64,000 nucleotides of DNA from Streptomyces sp. DH41. GTDB lineage: Bacteria; Actinomycetota; Actinomycetes; Streptomycetales; Streptomycetaceae. The stretch is from contig NZ_JARVKY010000013.1 in the NCBI RefSeq assembly GCF_029813785.1, positions 156,696-220,695 on the forward strand, given 5' to 3'. Below the pieces are notes generated by a model, which was given only the letters and a program-made list of their open reading frames with translations, had not been told where the DNA came from and made no database searches. Below are positions 31,172 to 39,952 of the stretch, piece by piece. Made by a program: the position numbers and the translations under genes. Every line of letters begins with the position of its first letter. The first letter of the stretch is position 1.

Positions 31172-31319
31172 GACCGGCTCCCTGGTATTAGTCTGCGGGC
31201 TCTTCCGTGCCGCCCGTCCCGCGTGTCACGCAAGGGCCGTATGGGGGTTCGCGTGGCCTCGGGAGACGGCTTTTGTGCCGGGTATGCGGTGATCCGCCCC
31301 GGGTGTGCGGCTTCGCGCA

Positions 31320-31348
31320 TTGACCCTGCCCGGCTGCCCCCGTATGCT
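31320..31348 (+). promoter_or_regulatory. Near-consensus vegetative promoter for rpsA
   Basis: TTGACC (31320-31325), 17 nt, TATGCT (31343-31348), which suits the principal sigma factor. It predicts transcription from about 31355 and a leader of about 190 nt before ATG 31546. The 374-nt region 31172-31545 holds nothing else that I can define. Confidence 0.75.
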
Positions 31349-31545
31349 ACAAGTTGCGCTGCGGGCCTGCGCACCTCAGACGTAGCAGGTCGCGCTCGCA
31401 TCTGTTGTATGTCCCCTCGGTTCTCGAGGTGTCACCCCTGGTTTCGGTGACGCTTCCTTGGCTGTCCGGCTTCTGCAGAGCGAAACGGGCTCCCGGCGTA
31501 AGCAGTACCTACGACTTCAATGTCCGTACCGGAGCCCTTTCCCAC

Positions 31546-33063
31546 ATGACGAGCAGCACCGAGACCACCGCCACCACCCCGCAGGTTGCGGTCAACGACA
31601 TCGGTAACGAGGAAGCCTTCCTCGCCGCGATCGACGAAACGATCAAGTACTTCAACGACGGCGACATCGTCGACGGCGTCATCGTGAAGGTCGACCGGGA
31701 CGAGGTCCTGCTCGACATCGGTTACAAGACCGAAGGTGTCATCCCGAGCCGCGAGCTCTCGATCAAGCACGACGTCGACCCCAACGAGGTCGTCGCCGTC
31801 GGTGACGAGATCGAGGCCCTTGTTCTCCAGAAGGAGGACAAGGAAGGCCGCCTGATCCTCTCGAAGAAGCGTGCCCAGTACGAGCGGGCCTGGGGCACCA
31901 TCGAGAAGATCAAGGAAGAGGACGGCATCGTCACCGGTACCGTCATCGAGGTCGTCAAGGGTGGTCTCATCCTCGACATCGGCCTCCGCGGCTTCCTCCC
32001 GGCCTCCCTGGTCGAGATGCGCCGTGTCCGCGACCTCCAGCCCTACGTGGGCAAGGAGCTCGAGGCGAAGATCATCGAGCTGGACAAGAACCGCAACAAC
32101 GTGGTCCTGTCCCGCCGTGCCTGGCTCGAGCAGACCCAGTCCGAGGTCCGCCAGACGTTCCTCACGACCCTCCAGAAGGGTCAGGTCCGTTCCGGCGTCG
32201 TCTCCTCGATCGTCAACTTCGGTGCCTTCGTGGACCTGGGTGGCGTCGACGGTCTGGTCCACGTCTCCGAGCTGTCCTGGAAGCACATCGACCACCCCTC
32301 CGAGGTTGTCGAGGTCGGCCAGGAGGTCACCGTCGAGGTCCTCGACGTCGACATGGACCGCGAGCGTGTCTCCCTGTCGCTGAAGGCGACCCAGGAAGAC
32401 CCGTGGCAGCAGTTCGCCCGCACCCACCAGATCGGCCAGGTCGTGCCCGGCAAGGTCACGAAGCTGGTGCCGTTCGGTGCGTTCGTCCGCGTGGACGAGG
32501 GCATCGAGGGTCTGGTCCACATCTCCGAGCTGGCCGAGCGCCACGTGGAGATCCCGGAGCAGGTCGTCCAGGTCAACGACGAGATCTTCGTCAAGGTCAT
32601 CGACATCGACCTCGAGCGCCGTCGCATCAGCCTCTCGCTGAAGCAGGCCAACGAGGCCTTCGGTGCCGACCCGTCGGTGGTCGAGTTCGACCCGACCCTG
32701 TACGGCATGGCCGCGTCGTACGACGACCAGGGCAACTACATCTACCCCGAGGGCTTCGACCCCGAGACCAACGACTGGCTCGAGGGCTACGAGACCCAGC
32801 GCGAGGCGTGGGAGACCCAGTACGCCGAGGCGCAGACCCGCTTCGAGCAGCACCAGGCGCAGGTCATCAAGTCCCGCGAGGCGGACGAGAAGGCCGCTGC
32901 CGAGGGTGTCGACACGGCGGGTGCGGCTCCGGCCGCGTCCAGCGGTGGCGGCGGCGGTGGCGGCGGCTCGTACTCCTCCGAGGGCGGCGACAACTCCGGC
33001 GCCCTGGCGTCGGACGAGGCGCTGGCCGCGCTGCGCGAGAAGCTGGCCGGCGGCCAGAGCTGA
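31546..33063 (+). CDS. rpsA: 30S ribosomal protein S1
   Basis: A 505-residue mRNA-binding ribosomal protein with four S1 domains at about 38-106, 124-192, 212-280 and 297-366. Repeated signatures are GVIVKVDRDEVLLDIGYK, FGAFVDLGGVDGLVHVSE and FGAFVRVDEGIEGLVHISE. The acidic N-terminal start is MTSSTETTATT and the tail is Gly/Ser-rich (GGGGGGGGSYSSEGG). The enterobacterial protein has six domains; four is normal in actinobacteria. The upstream in-frame codons from 31354 belong to the 5' leader. The gene ends at the strong terminator 33108-33145. Confidence 0.98.
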   Translation: MTSSTETTATTPQVAVNDIGNEEAFLAAIDETIKYFNDGDIVDGVIVKVDRDEVLLDIGYKTEGVIPSRELSIKHDVDPNEVVAVGDEIEALVLQKEDKEGRLILSKKRAQYERAWGTIEKIKEEDGIVTGTVIEVVKGGLILDIGLRGFLPASLVEMRRVRDLQPYVGKELEAKIIELDKNRNNVVLSRRAWLEQTQSEVRQTFLTTLQKGQVRSGVVSSIVNFGAFVDLGGVDGLVHVSELSWKHIDHPSEVVEVGQEVTVEVLDVDMDRERVSLSLKATQEDPWQQFARTHQIGQVVPGKVTKLVPFGAFVRVDEGIEGLVHISELAERHVEIPEQVVQVNDEIFVKVIDIDLERRRISLSLKQANEAFGADPSVVEFDPTLYGMAASYDDQGNYIYPEGFDPETNDWLEGYETQREAWETQYAEAQTRFEQHQAQVIKSREADEKAAAEGVDTAGAAPAASSGGGGGGGGSYSSEGGDNSGALASDEALAALREKLAGGQS

Positions 33064-33107
33064 CCGCAGGCTGAGCAGGAGCTCCTCATCGAGCGTTAGC
33101 TCGTGAA

Positions 33108-33145
33108 CCGAGGGCCCGCACCCTTCCCGGGGTGCGGGCCCTCGG
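33108..33145 (+). terminator. rpsA terminator
   Basis: A perfect 16-bp stem, CCGAGGGCCCGCACCC against GGGTGCGGGCCCTCGG, with the loop TTCCCG, 45 nt after the rpsA stop. GC-rich stems without a U-tract are normal terminators in Streptomyces. Confidence 0.9.
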
Positions 33146-33250
33146 CGCGTTCGCGGCCGTCGGCCGTCCGCCCGTTCGGCGGACGCACGGGGAATGCCCG
33201 GGCCAGGCCCCTTGTTGTCCAGTAGGAACACGAGGAGGGGAGCGGTCACT

Positions 33251-34189
33251 GTGCTTGATCCGCAGGGTTTGTACGCATGGGAGCCGAAGGGCTTGGCCGT
33301 CGTCGACATGGCACTCGCCCAGGAGTCGGCCGGACTGGTCATGCTCTACCACTTCGACGGATACATCGACGCCGGCGAGACCGGCGACCAGATCGTCGAC
33401 CAGGTGCTCGACTCGCTGCCCCACCAGGTCGTCGCCCGCTTCGACCACGACCGGCTCGTGGACTACCGGGCGCGCCGGCCGCTGCTGACCTTCAAGCAGG
33501 ACTCCTGGACGGACTACGAGGTGCCCGCCATCGAGGTGCGGGTCGTCCAGGACGCCACCGGAGCACCCTTCCTGCTGCTGTCGGGCCCCGAGCCGGACGT
33601 CGAGTGGGAGCGCTTCGCCGCCGCCGTACAGCAGATCGTCGAGCGGCTCGGCGTCCGCCTCGCGGTCAGCTTCCACGGCATCCCCATGGGCGTCCCGCAC
33701 ACCCGCCCGGTCGGAATCACCCCGCACGGCAACCGCACCGACCTGGTGCCGGGCCACCGCAGCCCCTTCGAGGAGGCGCAGGTCCCCGGCAGCGCCGAAG
33801 CGCTCGTCGAGTACCGGCTCATGCAGGCCGGCCACGAGGTGCTGGGCGTCGCCGCGCACGTCCCGCACTACATCGCGCGCTCCCCGTACCCGGACGCGGC
33901 ACTGACCGTCCTGGAGTCGATCACCGCGGCGACCGGTCTGGTCCTGCCGGGCGTCGCGCACTCCCTGCGCACCGACGCCCACCGCACCCAGACCGAGATC
34001 GACCGGCAGATCCAGGAGGGCGACGAGGAACTCACCGCCCTCATCCAGGGCCTGGAGCACCAGTACGACGCCGCCGCGGGCGCCGAGACCCGCGGCAACA
34101 TGCTCGCCGAGCCCGTCGAGATCCCGTCGGCGGACGAGATCGGCCGCGAGTTCGAACGGTTCCTGGCCGAGCGGGAGGGCGACGGCTGA
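33251..34189 (+). CDS. PAC2 (proteasome assembly chaperone) family protein
   Basis: A 312-residue protein of the actinobacterial PAC2 family, starting at GTG 33251 behind GAGGAGGGGAG. Recognisable segments are LVMLYHFDGYIDAGETGDQ near the N-terminus, SFHGIPMGVPHTRPVGITPHG in the middle and GVAAHVPHYIARSPYPDAAL after it. Related archaeal and eukaryotic proteins help assemble 20S proteasomes. Whether the actinobacterial branch does so is not established. The longer frame from 33194 overlaps the leader and is not used. Confidence 0.88.
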   Translation: MLDPQGLYAWEPKGLAVVDMALAQESAGLVMLYHFDGYIDAGETGDQIVDQVLDSLPHQVVARFDHDRLVDYRARRPLLTFKQDSWTDYEVPAIEVRVVQDATGAPFLLLSGPEPDVEWERFAAAVQQIVERLGVRLAVSFHGIPMGVPHTRPVGITPHGNRTDLVPGHRSPFEEAQVPGSAEALVEYRLMQAGHEVLGVAAHVPHYIARSPYPDAALTVLESITAATGLVLPGVAHSLRTDAHRTQTEIDRQIQEGDEELTALIQGLEHQYDAAAGAETRGNMLAEPVEIPSADEIGREFERFLAEREGDG

Positions 34190-34249
34190 CGCCGCTCCGC
34201 GGTGGGGCGACGTCCGACGCCGCCCCATGACGGGCCTATGCTTCCGCTC

Positions 34250-34855
34250 ATGCTGAAGGTTGGCCTGACCGGTGGAATCGGCGCCGGCAAGAGCGAGGTG
34301 GCACGGCTGTTCGTCGAGTACGGCGCCGTACTGATCGACGCGGACCGGATCGCGCGCGAGGTCGTCGCGCCGGGAACCCCGGGGCTCGCCGCGGTCGTGG
34401 AGGCGTTCGGCGAGGACGTGCTCACCGGCGACGGCAGCCTGGACCGGCCGAAACTCGGCTCCATCGTGTTCGCCGACCCGGAGAAGCTGGCCGCGCTGAA
34501 CTCGATCGTCCACCCCCTGGTCGGCGCCCGCTCCCGCGCCCTCGAGGAGGCCGCGGACGACGACGCCGTCGTCGTCCACGACGTCCCCCTGCTCACGGAG
34601 AACGGCCTGGCACCGCTGTACGACGTCGTGGTCGTCGTCGACGCCGACCCCGCCACCCAGCTCGACCGGCTGGTACGGCTGCGCGGCATGACCGAGCCGG
34701 ACGCACGCGCGCGTATGGCCGCCCAGGCGACACGGGAGCAGCGGCGGGAGATCGCGGACGTGGTCATCGACAACGACGTGCCGCTGGACGCACTGCGGGC
34801 CCGCGTGAAAAAGGTGTGGGCCGAGCTGACCCGCAGAGCGCACGCGCCGCGCTGA
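34250..34855 (+). CDS. coaE: Dephospho-CoA kinase
   Basis: Catalyses the last step of coenzyme A synthesis, phosphorylation of dephospho-CoA. The 201-residue protein opens MLKVGLTGGIGAGKSEVA, with the P-loop directly at the N-terminus. LIDADRIAREVV, then VVHDVPLLTENGLAPLYD and the lid region RMAAQATREQR follow. The start is ATG 34250; an in-frame ATG at 34238 lies inside a TATGCT sequence (34237-34242) that looks like a -10 box seven nt before ATG 34250. This suggests a leaderless mRNA. The C-terminus lacks the GrpB extension seen in some actinobacteria. Confidence 0.95.
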   Translation: MLKVGLTGGIGAGKSEVARLFVEYGAVLIDADRIAREVVAPGTPGLAAVVEAFGEDVLTGDGSLDRPKLGSIVFADPEKLAALNSIVHPLVGARSRALEEAADDDAVVVHDVPLLTENGLAPLYDVVVVVDADPATQLDRLVRLRGMTEPDARARMAAQATREQRREIADVVIDNDVPLDALRARVKKVWAELTRRAHAPR

Positions 34856-34932
34856 ACGCCCCGGCGGCCGGCCGTCGGAATAGCCGTCCCCGCGCGGGCG
34901 TTGATCCCTCTGAGTGAGGGAAGGACTCTGCC

Positions 34933-35313
34933 GTGCCCGAGACCAGTGGTTCGACCGGACGTACGCCGGAGACGGATGTCATCGACTTCCGTGCCGCCGA
35001 GCAACTGCTCGCGGCACGGGACCCGCAGGGCGCGGTGAAACTGCTCGACGGGGTCATCGCCACGCATCCGGAGAGTACCGCCGCGCGACTGCTGCGCGCG
35101 CGTGCGTTCTTCGCGGCGGCACAACTGAGACCGGCCGAGCTCGAGTTCACCATCGTCCTGGAGCGTGAGCCGGACAACGCGTTCGCGCACTTCGCGCTCG
35201 CCCGCACCTTCGAGCGCCGGGGCTGCCCCGACCAGGCCAGGCGCCACTTCCGGCTGGCGGCGGCTCTCGACCCCAACCCGGAGTACCTGCAGCAGGCGCG
35301 GTTCGACTCCTGA
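34933..35313 (+). CDS. Tetratricopeptide repeat protein
   Basis: A small (126-residue) cytosolic helical-repeat protein. From residue 17 it forms about three TPR units: FRAAEQLLAARDPQGAVKLL, ARLLRARAFFAAAQLRPAE and AFAHFALARTFERRG, then a final DPNPEYLQQ. Such proteins mediate protein-protein contact. GTG 34933 follows GGAAGGA. The next gene, an acyltransferase-domain protein, starts 50 nt later on the same strand. Confidence 0.88.
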   Translation: MPETSGSTGRTPETDVIDFRAAEQLLAARDPQGAVKLLDGVIATHPESTAARLLRARAFFAAAQLRPAELEFTIVLEREPDNAFAHFALARTFERRGCPDQARRHFRLAAALDPNPEYLQQARFDS

Positions 35314-35363
35314 CGGGCGATTCCTTCTTCCGACGGCCGGGGAGACACGAGGGGGAACAGGCA

Positions 35364-36296
35364 GTGCCACTGGACCGACCCGTCCTGCCGGACGCCGACG
35401 ACCTGCCCGAAGTACTGCTCGACCTCGCGGTGCCGCACGAGGACATCAACGCACTGGTGCGCCTGAGCGGGGCGGTGACGCACGACGCCGCAGTGACGCG
35501 GCTGCTGGAGGAGTGCGTCCGGGAGCTGGTGCGGGACCTCGGCGAGGTGACCGGGGACAGGGAGGGCGTGCGGCGGTTCGAGGAGCGTCTCGCTCAGGCT
35601 CCGCAGGCGCTGGGCGCGTACTTCGCCGCGTACGTGTTCGTCGCCGCGCTGCCGTACACCCGCGCGTACCACCGGGAGCGCGGCGTCCCGGCCGAGGTCA
35701 CCCGGCACACCCTCGCCGACCTGGGACGGAACATGGCGAGCCACCGCAGGCGGCACGGCACGGGCGGGGTGCGGGCCCCGCAGTGGCTGACGCACCACTT
35801 CCGGGGAGAGCTGTACCAGCTGGGGCGGCTGCAGTTCGAGCGGGCCACGATCGGGCAGCGGACGGCACCGGTGCTGCGGGCGGCAGGGCTGGACGCGGTG
35901 CCGGGCGAGCCCTGTGTGAACCTGCACATCCCGGACTACCGCGGGCCGCTGACACCGGCCGCCTGCGACCGCTCGCTCACGCTCGCCAGGCAGTTCTTCC
36001 ACCGGCACTTCCCCGAGGAGCCCTACCGAACGGCGACGTGCCACTCCTGGCTTCTCGACCCGCAGCTGAAGAGGTACCTGGCCGCGGACTCCAACATCGT
36101 CCGTTTCCAGGAACGCTTCCGGGTGACGCGCGAGGACACCGAGCCGGCCGACGAGGAGCCGGTCCGCTTCGTCTTCGGGAACTCCTGTCTGCCGATCGAG
36201 GATCTGCCGCGCCGCACCTCGGTGGAGCGTGCTGTCGGAGACCATCTACGGGCGGGCGGCCACTGGTACATCGGGTGCGGCTGGTTCCCGTTCTGA
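35364..36296 (+). CDS. Acyltransferase domain-containing protein (NAT_N / GNAT_C type)
   Basis: A 310-residue soluble protein whose C-terminal half resembles the GNAT_C domain: ACVNLHIPDYRGPLT-type strand, TATCHSWLLDPQLKRYL, NIVRFQERF, and the final GGHWYIGCGWFPF. The N-terminal helical half (about 10-150) has LLEECVRELVRDLGEV. Proteins of this type are annotated as acyltransferases of unknown substrate. GTG 35364 lies close behind GGGGAAC. Its position after a TPR gene suggests one transcription unit. Confidence 0.75.
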   Translation: MPLDRPVLPDADDLPEVLLDLAVPHEDINALVRLSGAVTHDAAVTRLLEECVRELVRDLGEVTGDREGVRRFEERLAQAPQALGAYFAAYVFVAALPYTRAYHRERGVPAEVTRHTLADLGRNMASHRRRHGTGGVRAPQWLTHHFRGELYQLGRLQFERATIGQRTAPVLRAAGLDAVPGEPCVNLHIPDYRGPLTPAACDRSLTLARQFFHRHFPEEPYRTATCHSWLLDPQLKRYLAADSNIVRFQERFRVTREDTEPADEEPVRFVFGNSCLPIEDLPRRTSVERAVGDHLRAGGHWYIGCGWFPF

Positions 36297-36422
36297 GGGC
36301 ACACCGCTGTGCCGATCGCCCCGCTCCGGACGGACCCGCGTGTGTTCACTCGAGCGGGTGAATCGATGCTGGTCGGGAACGGGCGTGCGAGAGCGGCCCG
36401 TTGGACGGGCATGGAGCTGAAA

Positions 36423-37109
36423 ATGCGAGAGGGACACCAGGGGACGGGACCCGGAGCCATCACCCCGGACGGCTGCGCCGTCGAGCTCTACTCACGGCTG
36501 CCCGCCGGAGCCGAGCCGGACATCGTCGCCGCCGCGGCGCCCGAGGGCGCGCGCATCCTCGAACTGGGCAGTGGCGTGGGACGCATGACCCATCCGCTGC
36601 TGGAGCGGGGCTTCGACGTCACCGCGGTGGACGAGTCCGCCGAGATGCTGGAGCACGTGCGGGGGGCACGGAAGATACGCAGCCCGATCGAGGACCTCGA
36701 CCTGGGTGAGAGCTTCGACGTGGTGATGCTGGCGTCGTTCCTCGTGCACACCGGCGACATCGAGGTGAGACGGGGGCTGCTGCGCACCTGTGCCCGTCAT
36801 GTCGCGCGGGACGGCTGTGTACTGATCCAACGAGAGGGTGAGGACTACCACACGAACCTGCCGCGTGAGCGAGTGGATCCCAGCGGCTTCACCGTGCGGA
36901 TCGTGTCGTCACAACCGGTCGGGGACGGCGTCAACTCGGTAAGGGCGGAGTACGAGTTCCCGGACGCGGTCTGGACGCAGACCTTTCGGGCCCGGCCGCT
37001 GAGCAGGGAACAGTTCGAGGAGGCACTGGGGGAGGCGGGGCTCCGGGTGGACCGGTATCTCACCGATGACGGGACGTGGGTGAGGGCGGTCCCCGTGAAA
37101 GAAGGATAG
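36423..37109 (+). CDS. Class I SAM-dependent methyltransferase
   Basis: A 228-residue methyltransferase starting at ATG 36423 (MREGHQGTGPGAITPDG), with GGAG nine nt upstream. ATG 36411 is an alternative. Motif I is ARILELGSGVGRMTHPLLERG, motif II VTAVDESAEMLEH, and motif IV FDVVMLASFLVHTGD. The C-terminal part has RARPLSREQFEEALGEAGLRVDR. Substrate unknown. The longer frame back to 36309 overlaps the gap and lacks conservation signals. Confidence 0.85.
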   Translation: MREGHQGTGPGAITPDGCAVELYSRLPAGAEPDIVAAAAPEGARILELGSGVGRMTHPLLERGFDVTAVDESAEMLEHVRGARKIRSPIEDLDLGESFDVVMLASFLVHTGDIEVRRGLLRTCARHVARDGCVLIQREGEDYHTNLPRERVDPSGFTVRIVSSQPVGDGVNSVRAEYEFPDAVWTQTFRARPLSREQFEEALGEAGLRVDRYLTDDGTWVRAVPVKEG

Positions 37110-37188
37110 GAGATCGGCGATGAGTTCCGAGCCGGCGAGCGGTCTGTACTCCCGACAGCAACACTGACCGCTCAGCTCAGGAGACCCT

Positions 37189-37650
37189 GTGCCCGTGACC
37201 TCCGCTCCCGTCGCTCCCGCCGCACCTGGTGCTTCCGTCACCTCCGCTGCTTCCGTCACGCCGTCCCGCGGGCGTGGCGCCCGGATCGCCCTACGCGCGG
37301 TGCAGGTGCTCCTCGCGCTGTTCTTCGCCGTCGCGAGCGCCTTTCCCAAGTTGATCGCGCATTCCTCGGCGGCCGACACTTTTGCCGAGATGGGCTGGGG
37401 CAACGCGGGCATGTACACGATCGGCGTCCTCGAGCTGGCCGGAGCGATCGCCCTGTTGGTCCCGGTGCTGCAGTCGGCGGCGGGGGCTGCGCTGAGCGCG
37501 CTGATGGTCGGCGCGTTCGTGGTCCAGCTCACCTACTTCGACGGAGAGCAGGCGGCGACACCGCTCATCCTGATGGTGCCGCTCCTGCTCGTCGCCTGGG
37601 CCCGCCGCGGGCACAACGAGGAACTGTTCCGGCTGATACGACGCGCCTGA
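37189..37650 (+). CDS. DoxX-like integral membrane protein
   Basis: A 153-residue membrane protein with about 30 Ser/Thr/Ala/Pro residues first and then four membrane helices: VQVLLALFFAVASAFPKLI, MYTIGVLELAGAIALLVPVL, ALSALMVGAFVVQLTYF and LILMVPLLLVAWARR. The FPKL and GVLELAGA segments match the DoxX/DoxD family, some members of which work with thiol redox systems. GTG 37189 lies behind AGGAGA. It ends at a terminator shared with the S4 gene. Confidence 0.82.
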   Translation: MPVTSAPVAPAAPGASVTSAASVTPSRGRGARIALRAVQVLLALFFAVASAFPKLIAHSSAADTFAEMGWGNAGMYTIGVLELAGAIALLVPVLQSAAGAALSALMVGAFVVQLTYFDGEQAATPLILMVPLLLVAWARRGHNEELFRLIRRA

Positions 37651-37682
37651 CGATGCGCCCAAGGACGTGCCTGACCGTTCGC

Positions 37683-37726
37683 GTGCCCTGCCGCCGACGT
37701 CGCCGTCGGCGTTGCCGGCAGGGCAC
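37683..37726. terminator. Bidirectional terminator between doxX-like and S4 genes
   Basis: Eleven-bp arms GTGCCCTGCCG / CGGCAGGGCAC enclose an inner GC-rich repeat. It lies between two converging genes. Confidence 0.8.
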
Positions 37727-37743
37727 AAGGGCGGTCCACGGAC

Positions 37744-38298
37744 TCAGGGCCTGGTCTCGGCTTCACTCCGGGCGCGGCCCAGGCTCTCAAGCCCTCGCAG
37801 GCGTTCCAGCTCGCGGCGGTCGCGCTTGGTCGGGCGGCCGGCGCCGCGGTCGCGGATGCCGGCCGGAGCGACGGCCTCGCGGGGCGGGGGCGGCGGGGAG
37901 TTGTCGAGGTAGCACTGCACGGCGACCGGGGCACCGACGCGCTTGCGGATCAGCCGCTTGACGACGACGACGCGTTCCCTGCCCTCCTGTCGCAGGCGCA
38001 CCTCGTCGCCGACGCGCAGGGAGTACGCGGGCTTCACCCGCTCGCCGTTCACCCGGACATGGCCGCCCCGGCAGGCGGTCGCGCCGAGGGAGCGGGTCTT
38101 GATGAGACGGACGGCCCAGATCCAGCTGTCCACGCGGACGCTCTCGCCGTTCTTCGGCCCGGCCGCCTCGGCGGCGGCGATCGCGGAGGCGGTCTTCGGG
38201 TCCGGAGACTGGGCGGCGGCAGCGGCGCCGTCGCCGCCAGTGTCCTGTGGGTGGTCGGCCGTCCCGCCGTTCCTGCCCTCGTCATGCTCGGAAGCCAT
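37744..38298 (-). CDS. S4-domain RNA-binding protein (HslR/Hsp15-like)
   Basis: A 184-residue protein whose S4 domain spans about 54-115: VRVDSWIWAVRLIKTRS, ATACRGGHVRVNGERVKPAYSLRVGDEV. This matches Hsp15/HslR, which in E. coli binds free 50S subunits carrying nascent chains after stalling. About 50 acidic or Ala-rich residues precede the domain, and a basic tail (GAGRPTKRDRRELERLRGL) follows, a common actinobacterial extension that could bind rRNA. The role by homology is ribosome rescue, not proven here. Confidence 0.88.
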   Translation of the reverse strand: MASEHDEGRNGGTADHPQDTGGDGAAAAAQSPDPKTASAIAAAEAAGPKNGESVRVDSWIWAVRLIKTRSLGATACRGGHVRVNGERVKPAYSLRVGDEVRLRQEGRERVVVVKRLIRKRVGAPVAVQCYLDNSPPPPPREAVAPAGIRDRGAGRPTKRDRRELERLRGLESLGRARSEAETRP

Positions 38299-38389
38299 GA
38301 CTCGACCTTAACCGCCCGGCCAGGCGAAAGGGGCTCCCTTTTCCGGCGGCGACCGAGGTGGGCGGTCGCGTCCGATGCCCGGCGGACGA

Positions 38390-38415
38390 GGCGTCCCGGC
38401 GCGCGTCGGGACGCC
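38390..38415 (-). terminator. Terminator of the secreted-protein gene
   Basis: GGCGTCCCG / CGGGACGCC arms (9 bp) with the loop GCGCGCGT lie 20 nt past the stop of the minus-strand gene ending at 38436. Confidence 0.7.
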
Positions 38416-38435
38416 GGGGCTCGACGACAGGTCCT

Positions 38436-38837
38436 CTAGTACCGCGTGGGGAACAGCTGAAGTGTGGCCTTCTTGCCGGAGACCGACTTCACCCAGACCT
38501 TCAGGTTGTTGAACTGGACGGTGCCGCCCGGGCTGGAGCTGCCGCCGAGGCGCCCGCCGGCGGCCGACATCTTCACGGACCGGGGGCTGACGCTCGTGAT
38601 CTTCAACTTCCCGAACCCGAACTTGCGGCTGTCGACCTTGATGGTCCTGGGCGCCGACACGGTGGTCGTGCACCGCCCGTCGTAGCAGGGCCCGTTGGCG
38701 GCCGACGCCACCGGCGTCATCGCGCCGAACCCGAGTGTGCCCGCCATGGCCAGCGTCACGGCAGCCGACGCGGCCCGCCGGCGCGCACCGGCGGTGGTCA
38801 CCGGGAGTGAGGCTGTCAGTCGGTGGATACGGTTCAC
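38436..38837 (-). CDS. Small secreted protein of unknown function
   Basis: A 133-residue exported protein. GTG 38837 follows AAGGACGATGAC. The N-terminus is basic (VNRIHRLTASL... ARRRAA), then a hydrophobic stretch (VTLAMAGTLGFGAMTPVASA) ends in a likely signal peptidase site before ANGPCYDGRC. The mature part has a close Cys pair (CYDGRC) and beta-rich segments (TIKVDSRKFGFGKLKITSVS, TVQFNNLKVWVKSVSGKKATLQLF). It could form a small extracellular beta domain. No family recognised. Confidence 0.75.
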   Translation of the reverse strand: MNRIHRLTASLPVTTAGARRRAASAAVTLAMAGTLGFGAMTPVASAANGPCYDGRCTTTVSAPRTIKVDSRKFGFGKLKITSVSPRSVKMSAAGGRLGGSSSPGGTVQFNNLKVWVKSVSGKKATLQLFPTRY

Positions 38838-39111
38838 GTCATCGTCCTTCGGTCGATCGAAAGCGGTACGGCGGGGAGTTTCCGCGCCGCCCGAGCGCGA
38901 GCCCGGGCCCGGGCACGGCACCGGTGCGCTCGGAGTCGAGACGGTCGGTCGGTGCCCCGCTGCACCGAGTCCAGCACCCACCCGGTTGTTCAGGAACGTG
39001 CTCCGTACCCCTGAACAACTCGCGGCGCGGCTGCCGCCAGGACGGGACGGGGACGGGACGGCACCGGCAGGCGCAAGGCGCCTCGGGGCTGGACGGCCTT
39101 ACGGTGGAGGC

Positions 39112-39825
39112 ATGGACACCACCGGCCTCTCCGTACTCGACCAGCGGATCGCGGGGTGCCGGGCCTGTCCGCGGTTGGTCGACTGGCGGGAGGAGGTGGC
39201 CCGTACCAAGCGGGCGGCCTTCGCCGACTGGACGTACTGGGGCCGGCCGGTCCCGGGCTTCGGCCCGCCGGACGCGCGTCTGCTGATCGTCGGGCTCGCC
39301 CCCGCGGCACACGGCGGCAACCGCACTGGCCGGATGTTCACCGGCGACCGCTCCGGGGACGTGCTGTACCAGGCGTTGTACGACGTGGGCCTCGCCTCGC
39401 AGCCCACCGCGGTCTGCGCCGACGACGGCCTGGAACTGTACGGCGTGCGCATCACCTCGCCGGTGCACTGCGCCCCGCCCGCCAACAAGCCGACCCCCGC
39501 CGAGCGGGACACCTGTCGTTCCTGGCTCGTTCAGGAGCTGGGTCTGCTGCGGCCGACGCTACGGGCCGTGGTGGTCCTCGGCGCCTTCGGCTGGCAGGCG
39601 GCGCTGCCCGCGTTCGCCGAGGCGGGCTGGCCGGTGCCCCGGCCCCGTCCCGCCTTCGCGCACGGCGGCCACGTCACACTGGACGCCCCGGACGGGGCCG
39701 GCCTGGACCTCTTCGGCTGCTTCCACGTCAGTCAGCGCAACACGTTCACCGGCCGGCTCACCCCCGAGATGCTCCGTGAGGTGCTGCGCACCGCGGCCGA
39801 GACGGCGGGGCTGCCCACCCGGTAA
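39112..39825 (+). CDS. Uracil-DNA glycosylase family protein (type 5, UdgB-like)
   Basis: A 237-residue iron-sulfur uracil-DNA glycosylase that removes uracil and deaminated bases. CRACPRLVDWRE supplies N-terminal cluster cysteines. The active-site segment LLIVGLAPAAHGGNRTGRMFTGDRSGD matches the family 5 motif GLAPAxxGxNRTGR. Further cluster cysteines are in SPVHCAPPANKPTPAERDTC. The C-terminal HVSQRNTFTGRLTPEML matches HxSxxNT. ATG 39112 lies behind GGAGG; TACGGT just before it could also make the message leaderless. Confidence 0.92.
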   Translation: MDTTGLSVLDQRIAGCRACPRLVDWREEVARTKRAAFADWTYWGRPVPGFGPPDARLLIVGLAPAAHGGNRTGRMFTGDRSGDVLYQALYDVGLASQPTAVCADDGLELYGVRITSPVHCAPPANKPTPAERDTCRSWLVQELGLLRPTLRAVVVLGAFGWQAALPAFAEAGWPVPRPRPAFAHGGHVTLDAPDGAGLDLFGCFHVSQRNTFTGRLTPEMLREVLRTAAETAGLPTR

Positions 39826-39952
39826 AGGGGCGAGTGTCCCAGCCGACGGCGCTACGGCGCCCCGCTGGGCCTGCATCCGGAGACCGAACCGCACGACCAC
39901 GGCATGCTCGGCATCGCCTGGCGGCTCCGCCACGCCTGACCGGCCGCGGGCC
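39826..39952. other. Gap holding a possible gene remnant
   Basis: Directly after the UdgB stop, in the same frame, codons read RRRYGAPLGLHPETEPHDHG and MLGIAWRLRHA before a TGA. This looks protein-like but has no start codon. It may be the degraded 3' end of another gene. Source not recognised. Confidence 0.3.
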
